Origin: an uncultured Caulobacterales bacterium | GTDB lineage: Bacteria > Pseudomonadota > Alphaproteobacteria > Caulobacterales > Caulobacteraceae | Assembly: GCA_903874895.1 (NCBI GenBank) | Contig: CAIQUG010000026.1 | Coordinates: forward strand, 1 to 37,989 | Length of the DNA stretch: 37,989 bases | Reading direction: 5' to 3' | Shown: piece by piece, positions 1 through 9,461 of the stretch | Layout: every line of letters begins with the position of its first letter | Numbering within the stretch: the stretch's first letter is position 1 | The notes under the pieces: generated by a model | The model's input: the letters and a program-made list of their open reading frames with translations, nothing else | What the model was told of the DNA's origin: nothing | The model's database searches: none | Made by a program: the position numbers and the translations under genes

Positions 1-224
1 AGATCGATATCCGCCGCCGTCAGGCCGGCATCGGCCAGGGCCGCCCGGGCGGCTTCCACCGCAAGGTCGGATGTGGCCTGGTCCGGCGCGGCCCGGTGCC
101 GGGCCCGGATGCCGGTTCGTTCCCGGATCCACGCATCGGAGGTCTCGACGGTCCGCGCCAGATCGTCGTTGGTCACCACGGTCTCAGGCAGATAGCCCCC
201 GACCCCGGTCATGACACTGCGCAT
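1..224 (-). CDS. fabH: Beta-ketoacyl-ACP synthase III, N-terminal part (cut by window edge)
   Basis: FabH condenses acetyl-CoA with malonyl-ACP to start type II fatty-acid synthesis in the cytosol. Only the first 74 codons are present; the gene continues past base 1. The reading runs [14 protein letters not shown], then VTNDDLA and [11 protein letters not shown], the usual FabH N-terminus and the substrate-loop region, so the call is strong even without the Cys-His-Asn triad, which lies outside. I chose the ATG at 224, five bases after the plsX stop, because it gives the typical MRS(V)xxGVG start; an in-frame GTG at 227 is an alternative. The plsX-fabH order is widespread in bacteria and implies a shared transcript. 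Confidence 0.9.
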   Translation of the reverse strand, partial: MRSVMTGVGGYLPETVVTNDDLARTVETSDAWIRERTGIRARHRAAPDQATSDLAVEAARAALADAGLTAADID

Positions 225-229
225 CACCG

Positions 230-1306
230 TCAAAGCGCGCTCCCTGTCGAGGGTTCCACCTCAGGAGACGGGTCCGGGGCGGACAGCCGCGCCATGTTCC
301 GCGCCACGTCCTGCGCATAGTCGCTGCCGGCGAGGTTGGCAGCCACCACATAGGCGTTGGCGAGGCCTCTAGCATCAGCGCCGCCATGGCTCTTCACCAC
401 GGTCCCGTTCAGGCCGAGCAGCGGCCCGCCATTGACGGAACTGGGGTCCAGCCGGGCCTTCAGCGACCGCAGCGCCCCGGAGGCCAGAACAGCCCCGGCC
501 TTGTTCACGAGGCTGGAACTCAGCGCCTCCCGCAGGGTGGCGGCGAAGAAGCGGGCCATCCCCTCCCCCGTCTTCAGGGCCACATTCCCGGTGAAACCGT
601 CCGTGACGATCACGTTCACGGCCCCCATGGCAATGTCGTTTCCCTCGACAAAACCGCGATAGTCGAGATCCAGCTTTCCGGCCCGCAGGATCGCATGGGC
701 GTCCCGCACCTCCTGATGCCCCTTCATGTCCTCGGAGCCGACGTTCAGCAGCGCCACCGTCGGGCGCGCCGAACTGTCCCTGCCATGGACCGCCGCATAG
801 AAGGCGGAGCCGAGGATCGCGAACTCCACCAGCTGGTTGGCATCGCAGTCGATGTTGGCCCCCACGTCGAGGACCGCCGTGACGCCCTTCAGAGTCGGCC
901 AACCCGCCACGATCGCCGGACGGTCGGAGCCGCCGAGCATCCGCAGGATCAGCTTGGATATGGCCATCAGGGCCCCGGTATTGCCTCCGGAAATGGCCGC
1001 ATGGGCGTCGCCGGAGCGCAACGCCTCCACGGCATTCCACAGACTGGTGCCCTTGCCCCGGCGAAGGGCCTGGGCCGGCTTCTCGTCCCCGGAAATGACG
1101 GTGTCCGTATGCCGGACCTCTGACCGTCCTGCCAGCCGGGGGTATTTCGCCAGTTCGGCGCGAATCCGGTCCCCGTCCCCGTGAAACAGATAGCTGACCC
1201 GGCGCGCGCCAAATTGCTCAAGGGCGATATCGGCCCCGGCCACCGTCACCGGCGGTCCATGGTCGCCCCCCATGGCGTCAATCGAAAGAACAATTGGGTC
1301 AGACAC
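230..1306 (-). CDS. plsX: Phosphate acyltransferase PlsX
   Basis: PlsX makes acyl-phosphate from acyl-ACP, the donor used by PlsY in phospholipid synthesis; it is a peripheral membrane enzyme. The protein begins [17 protein letters not shown], the family signature, and later has [10 protein letters not shown] and [12 protein letters not shown], also typical. The reading frame stays open upstream to 1429, but that extension does not look like PlsX. I therefore place the start at the GTG at 1306, which gives 358 residues, close to the family norm of about 330-350. An AGGGAG lies upstream but rather far from the GTG, so the exact start is uncertain. The gene sits between DUF177 and fabH on the minus strand; the 143-bp gap before it may hold its own promoter. 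Confidence 0.93.
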   Translation of the reverse strand: MSDPIVLSIDAMGGDHGPPVTVAGADIALEQFGARRVSYLFHGDGDRIRAELAKYPRLAGRSEVRHTDTVISGDEKPAQALRRGKGTSLWNAVEALRSGDAHAAISGGNTGALMAISKLILRMLGGSDRPAIVAGWPTLKGVTAVLDVGANIDCDANQLVEFAILGSAFYAAVHGRDSSARPTVALLNVGSEDMKGHQEVRDAHAILRAGKLDLDYRGFVEGNDIAMGAVNVIVTDGFTGNVALKTGEGMARFFAATLREALSSSLVNKAGAVLASGALRSLKARLDPSSVNGGPLLGLNGTVVKSHGGADARGLANAYVVAANLAGSDYAQDVARNMARLSAPDPSPEVEPSTGSAL

Positions 1307-1449
1307 GGTACCGGTTGAAACTCCCTGGGGCCGGACCCGATTTCCGGCCAAAAGAATCAGCAGGGCCGCCGAAAATGGGGGCAGCCATCGCGACCGGACC
1401 TTAGCGCCCATGTCCGGTGATGCAAGCACTGGCCCCGGATCGGGGTGGA

Positions 1450-1986
1450 TTAGCCCGGCTTGTCCGACCGGTTCTTCGCCGCGAGATCCTTGAGAACCGA
1501 GAACGGCGTGATCAGGCCGGGCTCCTCCGGCGGCACGAATATGGCACCGGGTTTGCGCGGAAACGGATCAAGCTCAAGGGCGAGGTGTTCCACCAGATAG
1601 TCGCCAACCGGGATCGCGAGGCCTTCGACGAGGTCTGGCGGGTCGTCCGCTTCCGGGTCAATGACCGAATCGGGCTCGTCCTGGGGTGTGTTCGGGCTGC
1701 CGACGGGCAGCAGTCGGACCGAAAAGCGTCCAGACAGGGCTGTCACCACCGGGTCCAGGGTCACGACGCAGGCCTGCTCAAGCTCTGCGTTCCATCGCCC
1801 CTCGAGCACCGCACCATCCAGCCAGGCGCTGAGACGCACCGACGCCTCGAACCCGGAAAGGGACACGAGGTCCAGCCGTCGGACGATGGCGGCGCGAACA
1901 GCCGCGTCGGCCTCGAGATCCAGACTGACATCCCGACGGCTCACCTCGGAAAAGGTCACGGCCACCGGCCAGGTCTGCTCGCTCAA
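1450..1986 (-). CDS. DUF177 (YceD-family) protein
   Basis: This is a 178-residue protein of the DUF177/YceD family, which in bacteria is commonly found next to rpmF and plsX; plant relatives take part in 23S rRNA metabolism, and the bacterial role is not settled. Visible family features are a central ACVVTLDPV stretch, an acidic linker (DEPDSVIDPEADDPPD), and a conserved C-terminal segment ELDPFPRKPG. The start ATG overlaps the stop of the upstream cytochrome chaperone gene by four bases (ATGA), pointing to translational coupling. No rpmF gene lies between it and plsX. Confidence 0.85.
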   Translation of the reverse strand: MSEQTWPVAVTFSEVSRRDVSLDLEADAAVRAAIVRRLDLVSLSGFEASVRLSAWLDGAVLEGRWNAELEQACVVTLDPVVTALSGRFSVRLLPVGSPNTPQDEPDSVIDPEADDPPDLVEGLAIPVGDYLVEHLALELDPFPRKPGAIFVPPEEPGLITPFSVLKDLAAKNRSDKPG

Positions 1987-2516
1987 AGGACGGTCCCTCC
2001 CAGATCCACGTGTCCCTCCAGTATCGTCTCCAGCGTCTGTGCCCCCAGGGCGGCGCGGGTCGCCTGGATCCAGTCCATCAGCCGGGCCACCGGGGGCGTG
2101 TCGATCCCGGCATAGACCGTTCGCAGCAGCAGTTCCTCGAGCTCTCCGGTCGCCGGCAGGGCCGCCAGGGCGCGGTCGAGGTTCCGGGCGCGTCCATAGA
2201 GCGCCTCGCCCAGCTTGCGCATCTTCTTGCCCACGGAAAGGTCGCCGACCCCCATTTCCCTCAGGCCGTCATCCAGTCCGCGCAGCAGAGCATCGAACAG
2301 CGCCTGGCTGACCGCAGAGGCCTGTTCCCCCTGCCCGCGAAGCCGGTCGATCACCAACAGCACGTGCAGGGCATAGATCTCGAAGCGCCCCTCCACGGTG
2401 TCGGGAACGGCAAGTCTCTGATAAAATTCCGGTTTACGGGCGGCTGCCGCGCATTGCGCGTAGAGGGCAGCTCCCGCGGTGCGGGTCCGATCCGGCCGAA
2501 ATAGCCCCTTGAACAT
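1983..2516 (-). CDS. Ubiquinol-cytochrome c chaperone (CBP3/UQCC1 family)
   Basis: A 177-residue protein resembling the alphaproteobacterial homologue of mitochondrial CBP3, which helps assemble the cytochrome bc1 complex. Recognisable parts are YALHVLLVIDRLRGQGE in the middle, then QALFDALLRGLDDGLREMGVGD and GKKMRKLGEALYGR, matching the helical CBP3 core. The frame opens at 2561, but I use the ATG at 2516 (MFKGLFRP) because a GGGGCAGG sits just upstream and family members start near this point. It is the first gene of the run leading to DUF177, plsX and fabH and is divergent from bamE. Confidence 0.82.
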   Translation of the reverse strand: MFKGLFRPDRTRTAGAALYAQCAAAARKPEFYQRLAVPDTVEGRFEIYALHVLLVIDRLRGQGEQASAVSQALFDALLRGLDDGLREMGVGDLSVGKKMRKLGEALYGRARNLDRALAALPATGELEELLLRTVYAGIDTPPVARLMDWIQATRAALGAQTLETILEGHVDLGGTVL

Positions 2517-2642
2517 GCCTGCCCCTTTTTCGCCGTGTCCCGCGATCATCCTCGCGCCCATTGAACTAGGGACGACCGCGGGTTAGGTCAAAGTCTCTTG
2601 CGGTGAATTTCGCACGGAAGTCGCCGCCAACCAGGATCGAAC

Positions 2643-3122
2643 ATGAACCGGACCGCCTGTCTTGCCGTCGCCGCGTCCCTCGCCCTGGGGGCAACGGCCT
2701 GCGCGCCCATCACCTCGTACAACGGCTTCCAGGTCCAGGACGTGCGTCCCGACCAGATCAAGGTCGGGGAAGACTCCCGCTCGACGGTGCTAACAAAGCT
2801 CGGCTCGCCGTCGGTGCGGGCCTCCTTCGATCCGAACATCTGGTTCTATGTCACCCAGATCTCCGACAAGTATTCCTACTACAAGCCCCGGGTCCGTCAG
2901 CGGCAGATCTACGAGATCCGGTTCGACAAGACCGACGAGCGGGTCACGGCCGTGAAGACCTACAGCCTCACCGATGGCTACCAGATCGCCTTCGACAAGC
3001 GCGAGACGCCGACCCGGGGTCGCGAGCTGTCGGTGATCGAGCAGATCCTCGGCGGTCTCGGCCGGGGCGGCATGCTCCCGCAGGACAACGATCCGGGCAA
3101 TCCCCGCGGTCCCGGACGCTAG
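2643..3122 (+). CDS. bamE: Outer-membrane assembly lipoprotein BamE (SmpA/OmlA family)
   Basis: BamE is a lipoprotein of the BAM complex that inserts beta-barrel proteins into the outer membrane. The 159-residue product starts with MNRTACLAVAASLALGA and a lipobox-like ATAC with Cys20 as the likely lipidated residue. The SmpA/OmlA fold is visible as QIKVGEDSRSTVLTKLGSPS followed by WFYVTQISDKYS, the usual 'G.tr.dV...LGtP' and 'wyY' elements. AGGA precedes the ATG by six bases. The C-terminal tail (GRGGMLPQDNDPGNPRGPGR) is disordered-looking. It is transcribed divergently from the CBP3-DUF177 genes and ends in a strong terminator at 3161. Confidence 0.88.
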   Translation: MNRTACLAVAASLALGATACAPITSYNGFQVQDVRPDQIKVGEDSRSTVLTKLGSPSVRASFDPNIWFYVTQISDKYSYYKPRVRQRQIYEIRFDKTDERVTAVKTYSLTDGYQIAFDKRETPTRGRELSVIEQILGGLGRGGMLPQDNDPGNPRGPGR

Positions 3123-3160
3123 GACGCCGGCGGCGTTCCAGAGCGCTCGGCTAGTCCAAA

Positions 3161-3200
3161 AGAAAATCGCCCCGGAGACCGATCTCCGGGGCGTTTCCTT
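3161..3200. terminator. Bidirectional intrinsic terminator between bamE and hppA
   Basis: Bases 3168-3193 form a perfect 11-bp stem (CGCCCCGGAGA with its complement) closed by a CCGA loop. It is followed by TTTCCTT on the plus strand and preceded by AAAAGAAAAT, which reads as a T-rich tail on the minus strand. It lies between the convergent ends of bamE and hppA and should serve both. Confidence 0.88.
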
Positions 3201-3224
3201 GTCCGGCAGGTGCCTCTCGACCGC

Positions 3225-5381
3225 CTAGCCGATCAGCCCCTTGGCCAGCACCGCCAGCAGCAGCAGGGCCACGATGTTCGTGATCTTGATCATCGGGTTC
3301 ACGGCCGGACCGGACGTGTCCTTGTAGGGATCTCCGACGGTGTCGCCGGTCACCGCGGCCTTGTGCGCCTCGGAGCCCTTGCCACCGTAATTGCCCTCTT
3401 CGATGTACTTCTTGGCATTGTCCCAGGCCCCACCGCCCGAGGTCATCGAGATGGCCACGAACAGGCCCGTCACGATCACCCCGATCAGCATGGCGCCGAG
3501 GGCGGCGAAGGCATTGACCTTCCCCCCGCCCGGCAGCGCCGCGATCGCCATGAACAGCACGATCGGCGACAGCACCGGCAGCAGCGACGGCACGATCATC
3601 TCGCGGATCGCGGCCTTGGTCAGGATGTCGACGGCACGGGCATAGTCCGGCTTCTGCTCATAGGTCATGATACCGGGCATTTCCCGGAACTGGCGCCGAA
3701 CCTCCTCGACGACGGCACCGGCGGCCCGGCCCACGGCGGTCATGGACATGCCGCCGAACAGGAAGGGCAGCAGCCCCCCGAACAGCAGGCCGACGATGAC
3801 GAACGGGTTGGACAGGTCGAAGGTCACCTGGCCCATTCCCGCAAAGGCCGGGAACAGCTTGGCATTGGCCGGATCCGAAAAGTAGTGCAGATCCTGGGTA
3901 TAGGCAGCAAAGAGCACCAGGGCACCGAGGCCGGCAGACCCGATGGCATAGCCCTTGGTCACCGCCTTGGTGGTGTTGCCCACGGCGTCGAGGGCGTCGG
4001 TGGAGACCCGGACCTCTGCCGGAAGCCCCGCCATTTCCGCGATGCCGCCGGCATTGTCCGTCACCGGACCGAAGGCGTCGAGGGCGACGATGAAGCCCGC
4101 CAGGGACAGCATCGTCGTGGTGGCAATGGCCACGCCGAACAGGTTGCCCAGCAGATAGGTGGCGATGATGGCCACGATGATCACCATGGCCGGCGCCGCC
4201 GTGGACTCCAGCGACACCGCCAGACCCTGGATCACGTTGGTGCCATGACCCGAGACCGACGCCTTGGCCACCGAACGGACCGGACGGAAGTTCGTCCCGG
4301 TATAGTACTCGGTGATCACCACGATGGCGGCGGTCACGGCCAGACCCACCACACCGCACCAGAACAGGTTCATGGCCGTGATGGTGATGGCAGCGCCGTT
4401 GACGCCGATGACCGTGACAGGCTCCTTCACCAGGGCATTGATCACCCAGTAGACGGCCCCGACCGAGGTGATGCCGGTGACGATCAGGCCCTTGTAGAGG
4501 GCCCCCATGATGTTGCGGTCCTTGCCCAGGCGAACAAAGAAGGTCCCCAGGATCGACGTGACGATGCAGACCGCACAGATGGCCAGCGGCAGCAGCATCA
4601 TGTTGGAGATGATGGCCGCACCGGCGCTGCGGAAGAAGATCGCCGCCAGCACCATGGTGGCGACCGTCGTCACCGCATAGGTCTCGAAGAGGTCAGCGGC
4701 CATGCCGGCGCAGTCACCCACATTGTCTCCCACATTGTCGGCAATGGTGGCGGCGTTCCGGGGGTCATCCTCCGGAATCCCGGCCTCGACCTTGCCCACC
4801 AGGTCACCGCCCACGTCGGCGCCTTTGGTGAAGATGCCGCCGCCCAGGCGCGCGAAGATGGAAATGAGCGAAGCGCCGAAGCCCAGGGCGACCAGGGCGT
4901 CCACCACATCCCGGCTCACCGGGTCGAACCCGAGGCCCAGGGTGAGGAACGCATAGTAGCCCGTGACGCCGATCAGGGCGAAACCGGCCACGAACATGCC
5001 GGTGACGGCACCGGAGCGGAACGCGAGGGAGAGCCCCGCATCCAGGCTCTTGGACGCCGCCTCCGCCGTACGGACGTTCGCCCGGACGCTGATCAGCATT
5101 CCGGCAAACCCGGCCGCGCCGGACAGGACCGCGCCGATCAGGAAGCCGATCGCCGGGTAGACACCGAGCGTCAGTCCCAGCAGCACCAGGATCACGACGC
5201 CGACCATGGCGATGGTGATGTATTGCCGACGCAGATAGGCCTGAGCGCCCTCCTGGATCGCGGCTGCGATCTCCTGCATCTTGGCGTTGCCGGCCGGTGC
5301 CCTGAGCAGGGCTCCGGTCTGGACGACGCCGTACGCTACCGCGAGCAAGCCCGCGAGTATGACCAAAACAAGATTGTTCAT
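3225..5381 (-). CDS. hppA: K+-independent membrane proton-translocating pyrophosphatase
   Basis: This 718-residue multi-span membrane protein hydrolyses pyrophosphate and pumps protons across the inner membrane. The catalytic region is residues 189-235, with [19 protein letters not shown] and the Mg-PPi-binding Asp-rich stretch [13 protein letters not shown]. At 468-473 it reads GNTTKA: Lys472 replaces the Ala found in K+-dependent enzymes, so it belongs to the K+-independent H+-pumping class. Length and the many hydrophobic helices match the family. The start at 5381 has a good Shine-Dalgarno (GGACGGAG) directly before the ATG. The gene stands behind a 213-bp leader containing several dyads. 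Confidence 0.97.
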   Translation of the reverse strand: MNNLVLVILAGLLAVAYGVVQTGALLRAPAGNAKMQEIAAAIQEGAQAYLRRQYITIAMVGVVILVLLGLTLGVYPAIGFLIGAVLSGAAGFAGMLISVRANVRTAEAASKSLDAGLSLAFRSGAVTGMFVAGFALIGVTGYYAFLTLGLGFDPVSRDVVDALVALGFGASLISIFARLGGGIFTKGADVGGDLVGKVEAGIPEDDPRNAATIADNVGDNVGDCAGMAADLFETYAVTTVATMVLAAIFFRSAGAAIISNMMLLPLAICAVCIVTSILGTFFVRLGKDRNIMGALYKGLIVTGITSVGAVYWVINALVKEPVTVIGVNGAAITITAMNLFWCGVVGLAVTAAIVVITEYYTGTNFRPVRSVAKASVSGHGTNVIQGLAVSLESTAAPAMVIIVAIIATYLLGNLFGVAIATTTMLSLAGFIVALDAFGPVTDNAGGIAEMAGLPAEVRVSTDALDAVGNTTKAVTKGYAIGSAGLGALVLFAAYTQDLHYFSDPANAKLFPAFAGMGQVTFDLSNPFVIVGLLFGGLLPFLFGGMSMTAVGRAAGAVVEEVRRQFREMPGIMTYEQKPDYARAVDILTKAAIREMIVPSLLPVLSPIVLFMAIAALPGGGKVNAFAALGAMLIGVIVTGLFVAISMTSGGGAWDNAKKYIEEGNYGGKGSEAHKAAVTGDTVGDPYKDTSGPAVNPMIKITNIVALLLLAVLAKGLIG

Positions 5382-5469
5382 CTCCGTCCCTATTGTTGTA
5401 CGCCCTCGCCTTTGCTTCCCCGACGTGACGGTTTGAATTCATCACCGACACGGGCCCCTCGACCCCGGA

Positions 5470-5548
5470 CCGGGACAAGACGTGTCCCGGCATCCCATGG
5501 TCGAAGATTCCCCCGCCCGGCGAACGAGAAGCGTTGCAAGCTTTGCAA
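5470..5548 (-). promoter_or_regulatory. Dyads in the hppA leader
   Basis: Within the 213-bp gap upstream of hppA there is a perfect 8-bp inverted repeat at 5470-5490 (CCGGGACA, 5-base spacer, TGTCCCGG) and a TTGCAA-GCT-TTGCAA element at 5534-5548. Neither is followed by a T-tract on the minus strand, so these look more like operators or a structured leader than a terminator. Function is not known. Confidence 0.4.
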
Positions 5549-5583
5549 AATCGTCAGGGCGAAGCAACCGCCTGCGGCGACAA

Positions 5584-5610
5584 CCGCCGAATTCCTAAGA
5601 ATTCGGGCGG
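5584..5610 (-). other. Hairpin straddling the stop codon of the small exported protein gene
   Basis: CCGAATTC and its complement (5587-5594 and 5599-5606) flank a 4-base loop; three more pairs form outside a bulged G. The stop codon lies in the loop. There is no T-run afterwards, so it may be a weak terminator or an mRNA 3' stabiliser between this gene and hppA. Confidence 0.45.
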
Positions 5611-6041
5611 GGAAGACCCTTTTGCGGGGTCTGTTCGAAGATCTCGACCCGTTTGACGATGCCGCGACCGACCATTCCCTCGATGACCTGGAACAACATC
5701 TTTTCCATCGCCGCGGCATCGACCTTGTTCAGGTCGGTGGGCGCATTGAAGGACGTGTGGTTGGCGGTCCGCACCAGCTTGTCGCGGATATAGGGTTCCT
5801 TGGTGTGGATCGCGGGGGCATCGGTGGGCTTGAACAGGTGAACCCGGATCCGGACAAAGACGTAGTTCACCAGCGTATCGTGATAGACGATGGGGATCGC
5901 GACGGGCATCAGGTCGACCTGCTGCGTGAGTGCGGGATCGTCCTTGCCCTCCTTCGGCTTCTCCTCGGCACCGGCCGCCAGGGGAAGGCTCAGGACCAGG
6001 GCTGCCAGCGCTGCAGACAGGATGGATCGACGCATCATCAT
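5595..6041 (-). CDS. Small exported protein, function unknown (distantly FliL-like)
   Basis: A 148-residue product starting MMMRRSILSAALAALVLSLP with a likely signal peptide ending near AGA-EE. The mature part is KPKEGKDDPALTQQVDLMPV, then a region of alternating strands (VNYVFVRIRVHLFK) and a helix (VDAAAMEKMLFQVIEGMVGR) ending in VKRVEIFEQTPQ. This beta-beta-helix-strand layout with a terminal 'exponent' strand recalls the FliL C-terminal domain, but the usual FliL N-terminal anchor context is absent, so I do not name it. The first of three consecutive ATGs (6041) follows GGAAG by three bases; the second or third may be the real start. It lies between thiL and hppA on the minus strand. Confidence 0.7.
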   Translation of the reverse strand: MMMRRSILSAALAALVLSLPLAAGAEEKPKEGKDDPALTQQVDLMPVAIPIVYHDTLVNYVFVRIRVHLFKPTDAPAIHTKEPYIRDKLVRTANHTSFNAPTDLNKVDAAAMEKMLFQVIEGMVGRGIVKRVEIFEQTPQKGLPRPNS

Positions 6042-6101
6042 GGGCTTCCAGACACCGGGACACCGGAGACCCGACATTAGCCCGGCCGGGTAAAGATTGG
6101 G

Positions 6102-7085
6102 TCACCCGAGGTGGGACCAGCCGGTCCGCTCGACGGGCACGCGCCGCCCGTCCACGTCTGCGGCAAGTCCGGGGGTGTCAGTGAGGACGCCCAGGGCCGT
6201 CCAGCCTCGCCCCGGCGCCGTGACGGCCCGGGTCAGGCGCTGTGCCGCAGCGGCGTCCGCCGCCGCCACGACCTCGTAATCGTCCCCGCCCGATGCGAGG
6301 GAAAGCAGGGCCTTCGTCCGGTCCGGCTGGCGGTCCAGCCACCGTCTGGCCGGCGCGGACAGGGGCATCTGGTCCAGAGCAATGGTGCAACCCAGTTCAC
6401 TGGCGAGGGCCACATGCCCGGCGTCTGCGAGAAGTCCGTCCGAAACATCGGCAGCGGCGGAACACTCTGTCCGGATCTGAACCGAAAGGTCCGTCCGGGG
6501 GTCCGGTCGGTGATAGCGACCGGCAAGCCACACCCGATCCTCCGGCGGGAAATCACCGTCGCCCCGGGCGGCCTGAAGGCCCAGCCAGCCATCGCCGATC
6601 GTCCCGCTGACCAGCAGTACCTGACCGGACCGTCCACCACTCCGGCGAACCATCCGACCCGCCGGAACCCGCCCGAGCAGGGTCAGGCTGGCCTGGAACG
6701 GGCCGGGCGTGGACACCGTGTCCCCGCCCAGAAGCAGCACGCCGTAGCGCTGCAGATCTTCCCCCAGCCCGGCGGCAAAGGCGGCCCGATCCCGTGCCGT
6801 CCAGCTCTCCGGCCAGGCCACGGCCAGCAGTGCGGCATAGGGGGTCGCTCCCTTGGCGGCCAGGTCCGAAAGATTGACCCGCAGCAGGCGCTGGGCCAGG
6901 GCCGCCGGACCCTCCGTCGCCAGGGCGTGCACGCCCTGCACGATGGCGTCCTTGGTCACCACGAGGTCCTGGCCGGGCACCTGTCGGACCAACGCCGCGT
7001 CATCGAGAAGATCCAGGGCCTCGTCCGCCCCGAAGGTCAGAGGCCGGAAGAGGCTGGCGATCTCGTCGAATTCCCGCTGGCCCAT
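6102..7085 (-). CDS. thiL: Thiamine-monophosphate kinase
   Basis: ThiL phosphorylates thiamine monophosphate to thiamine pyrophosphate with ATP, the last step of vitamin B1 cofactor synthesis. The 327-residue protein shows the PurM/ThiL fold signatures: DLLDDAALV near residue 25, VVTKDAIVQGVHA near 43-55, RVNLSDLAAKGATP, and LLLGGDTVSTPG, which provide the Asp residues for metal and phosphate binding. The start at 7085 (MGQREFDEIASLF) fits family length. The frame extends upstream into nusB, but that part is not conserved. It sits 16 bp after nusB, as in many alphaproteobacteria. Confidence 0.94.
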   Translation of the reverse strand: MGQREFDEIASLFRPLTFGADEALDLLDDAALVRQVPGQDLVVTKDAIVQGVHALATEGPAALAQRLLRVNLSDLAAKGATPYAALLAVAWPESWTARDRAAFAAGLGEDLQRYGVLLLGGDTVSTPGPFQASLTLLGRVPAGRMVRRSGGRSGQVLLVSGTIGDGWLGLQAARGDGDFPPEDRVWLAGRYHRPDPRTDLSVQIRTECSAAADVSDGLLADAGHVALASELGCTIALDQMPLSAPARRWLDRQPDRTKALLSLASGGDDYEVVAAADAAAAQRLTRAVTAPGRGWTALGVLTDTPGLAADVDGRRVPVERTGWSHLG

Positions 7086-7101
7086 GGAGCTGGCCGTGAG
7101 A

Positions 7102-7590
7102 TCAGGCGCGCAGGTCGCGGGCCACGGCGTCGAGGGCACCGTTCACGAACCCCGAATCGGTCTTTGCGAAGAAGGCCTTTGCCAGCTCCACATATTCGTC
7201 GAGGACCACTTCCGTCGGAATGTCCGCCCGGTGCATGAGTTCATAGGTCGCCGACCGCAAGGTGGCCCGCAACGTGGCATCCAGTCGCTCCAGCCGCCAG
7301 TTGGCAGCCAGTCGCCGGGACACGGCCGTGTCGATCTCCGCCTGGTGCGTGACGACGCCGCGGACGATGTCGGCGAAAAACACCTCGTCGGCATCGGCCA
7401 GCTGGTCGACCGCCGCGTCCGGGGTCGCAGCCTCGTCCTCGAGGGAGGATCCGAACCTGTGATCGGAAAACTCCCGCACCACCGCCTCGACGCCCGCCCC
7501 GGCGACCTCCATCTGGTAGAGGGCCTGGACCGCAGCCAGACGCGCCACGGACCTCGCCTGCATGGCGGGACGTTGATCAGAGCGGCTCAT
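7102..7590 (-). CDS. nusB: Transcription antitermination factor NusB
   Basis: NusB binds boxA RNA with NusE (S10) and supports rRNA antitermination. The 162-residue all-helical protein has the family N-terminus [17 protein letters not shown] and the C-terminal [20 protein letters not shown] followed by [16 protein letters not shown], both diagnostic. The ATG overlaps the nrdR stop by four bases (ATGA), so it is likely translated by coupling. Upstream genes are glyA and nrdR; thiL follows. Confidence 0.95.
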   Translation of the reverse strand: MSRSDQRPAMQARSVARLAAVQALYQMEVAGAGVEAVVREFSDHRFGSSLEDEAATPDAAVDQLADADEVFFADIVRGVVTHQAEIDTAVSRRLAANWRLERLDATLRATLRSATYELMHRADIPTEVVLDEYVELAKAFFAKTDSGFVNGALDAVARDLRA

Positions 7591-8063
7591 AGATCCTGCA
7601 CCTCGGTCTCCTCGGACAAACCTTCCTCGCCGAGAAACCGCGCAAAGTCCTGCGTTTCCCGGAAGTCACGATAGACGGAGGCATAACGGACATAGGCGAC
7701 CTCATCGAGGGCCTTCAACGCCTTCATCACCAGTTCACCCACCACCTCGGAATTAATCTCGGTCTCGCCCCGACTCTCGAGCTGACGAACAATGCCCGAC
7801 ACCATCCGTTCAAGCCGCTCGCTTTCCACCGGTCGCTTGCGCAGGGCCACGGATACAGACCGGACGAGCTTTTCCCGGTCGAACGGCGCCCGGCGGCCGG
7901 AGCGCTTGATGATGGTCAGCTCGCGCAACTGCACCCGTTCGAAGGTCGTGAAGCGGCCGCCGCACTCCGGACAGGAGCGGCGACGACGGATGGCCGAGCC
8001 GTCTTCGGAAGGACGGCTGTCCTTCACCTGGCTCTCGGCATGACCACAGAACGGGCAGCGCAA
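7587..8063 (-). CDS. nrdR: Transcriptional repressor NrdR (TTG start)
   Basis: NrdR represses ribonucleotide reductase genes in response to (d)ATP. It has an N-terminal zinc ribbon with Cys3, Cys6, Cys31 and Cys34 (RCPFCG and SCPECGGRF) and an ATP-cone domain beginning [17 protein letters not shown] place the start at the TTG at 8063 because it gives the near-universal MRCPFCG N-terminus and is preceded by AGGAG ten bases upstream; the ATG at 8084 would add MARRPKR and is the alternative. Product is 158 residues. The stop overlaps nusB. Confidence 0.94.
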   Translation of the reverse strand: MRCPFCGHAESQVKDSRPSEDGSAIRRRRSCPECGGRFTTFERVQLRELTIIKRSGRRAPFDREKLVRSVSVALRKRPVESERLERMVSGIVRQLESRGETEINSEVVGELVMKALKALDEVAYVRYASVYRDFRETQDFARFLGEEGLSEETEVQDL

Positions 8064-8165
8064 TCTCTTCGGTCTCCTGGCCATGGGGCGGCGGACCTGT
8101 CCGCCACCGGGCATTGTTCGACAGACTTAGTCCGCGCGCCCGGCCCTGACCAGAGGGGACGCTAA

Positions 8166-9461
8166 TCAGCCGTAGATCGGGAAGCGACCGGTCAGCGCCT
8201 TTACCCGGTCGCGGACGGAGGCCTCGGCGGCGCCGTTGTCGTCCCCATGGCGGGACAGGCCGTCCACCACTTCGGCGATCAGGAGACCCACCTCGCGGAA
8301 TTCCGCCGTCCCGAACCCCCGGGTGGTCGCAGCCGGTGTGCCGAGGCGGACGCCCGACGTGACGGTGAAGGGCGCGGTGTCAAAGGGGATGCCGTTCTTG
8401 TTGCAGGTGATGTTGGCCCGCTCGAGGCTGGCTTCCGTCGCCTTGCCGGTCACCGACTTGGCGCGGAGGTCCACCAGCATCAGGTGGCTGTCGGTGCCGC
8501 CGGACACGATCTCCACACCCGACTCCACCAGGGTGGCCGCGAGCACGCGGGCGTTGTCGACCACCTGGCGGGCATAGTCCTTGAAAGACGGCTGCAACGC
8601 CTCACCGAAGGCCACAGCCTTGGCGGCGATCACATGCATCAACGGTCCGCCCTGAAGACCCGGGAAGACCGCGGAGTTGATCTTCTTGCCCAGGTCCTCG
8701 TCGTTGGAGAGGATCATGCCGCCGCGGGGACCGCGCAGGGTCTTGTGCGTGGTGGTGGTCACCACATGGGCATGGGGAAGCGGGCTGGGATAGACGCCCG
8801 CTGCGATCAGGCCGGCATAGTGCGCCATGTCGACCATCAGATAGGCTCCGACGGAGTCGGCGATCTGGCGGAAGCGGGCAAAATCGATGGCCCGGCTGTA
8901 GGCCGACCCGCCGGCGATGATCAGCCGGGGCTTCTCGCGGAGCGCGGTCTCGGCCAGGGCGTCGTAGTCGATCAGGTGATCGTCCGGACGCACCGTATAG
9001 GCCACGGGACGGAACCACTTCCCGGACTGGTTGGCGGGACTGCCATGGGTGAGATGCCCGCCGGCGGCCAGATCCATCCCCATGAACGTGTCGCCTGGCT
9101 GCAGCAGGGCCAGGAACACCGCCTGATTCGCCTGGGCGCCGGAATGGGGCTGCACATTGGCGAACGCGCAGTTGAACAGGGCCTTGGCCCGCTCGATCGC
9201 AAGCCGCTCGGCGACATCGACGAACTCGCAACCACCATAGTATCGGCGGCCCGGATACCCCTCGGCATACTTGTTGGTCAGGACGGAGCCCTGGGCCTCA
9301 AGCACAGCCCGGCTCACGATGTTCTCCGAGGCGATGAGCTCGATCTGGGAGCTTTGCCGCTCGAACTCCTCCCGAACCACACGGGCAATGTCCGGATCGG
9401 CATCACCAAGGCCGGCCGAGAAGAACCGATCTGTCGAGACGGGGTGCGAATCAAGAGCCAC
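8166..9461 (-). CDS. glyA: Serine hydroxymethyltransferase
   Basis: GlyA interconverts serine and glycine while loading tetrahydrofolate with a one-carbon unit; it is cytosolic and PLP-dependent. The pyridoxal lysine is Lys240 in [14 protein letters not shown]. Other signatures are [30 protein letters not shown] and [12 protein letters not shown]. The open frame reaches 9632, but the first 57 codons are unlike the family; the GTG at 9461 gives 431 residues, the expected length. A GGAAAG lies upstream. It is the first gene of the glyA-nrdR-nusB-thiL run and is divergent from the mucR-like gene. Confidence 0.96.
   Translation of the reverse strand: MALDSHPVSTDRFFSAGLGDADPDIARVVREEFERQSSQIELIASENIVSRAVLEAQGSVLTNKYAEGYPGRRYYGGCEFVDVAERLAIERAKALFNCAFANVQPHSGAQANQAVFLALLQPGDTFMGMDLAAGGHLTHGSPANQSGKWFRPVAYTVRPDDHLIDYDALAETALREKPRLIIAGGSAYSRAIDFARFRQIADSVGAYLMVDMAHYAGLIAAGVYPSPLPHAHVVTTTTHKTLRGPRGGMILSNDEDLGKKINSAVFPGLQGGPLMHVIAAKAVAFGEALQPSFKDYARQVVDNARVLAATLVESGVEIVSGGTDSHLMLVDLRAKSVTGKATEASLERANITCNKNGIPFDTAPFTVTSGVRLGTPAATTRGFGTAEFREVGLLIAEVVDGLSRHGDDNGAAEASVRDRVKALTGRFPIYG

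Noticed and set aside
1307-1429. N-terminal extension of plsX with a hydrophobic stretch
   Set aside because: Not found in PlsX proteins as I know them and lies in the DUF177-plsX gap; better read as leader or promoter DNA.
3210-6080. 956-codon plus-strand open frame opposite hppA
   Set aside because: It is an antisense shadow of hppA and the small exported protein: highly biased composition (His, Asp, Gly, Arg), no family features, while the minus strand encodes a well-conserved protein throughout.
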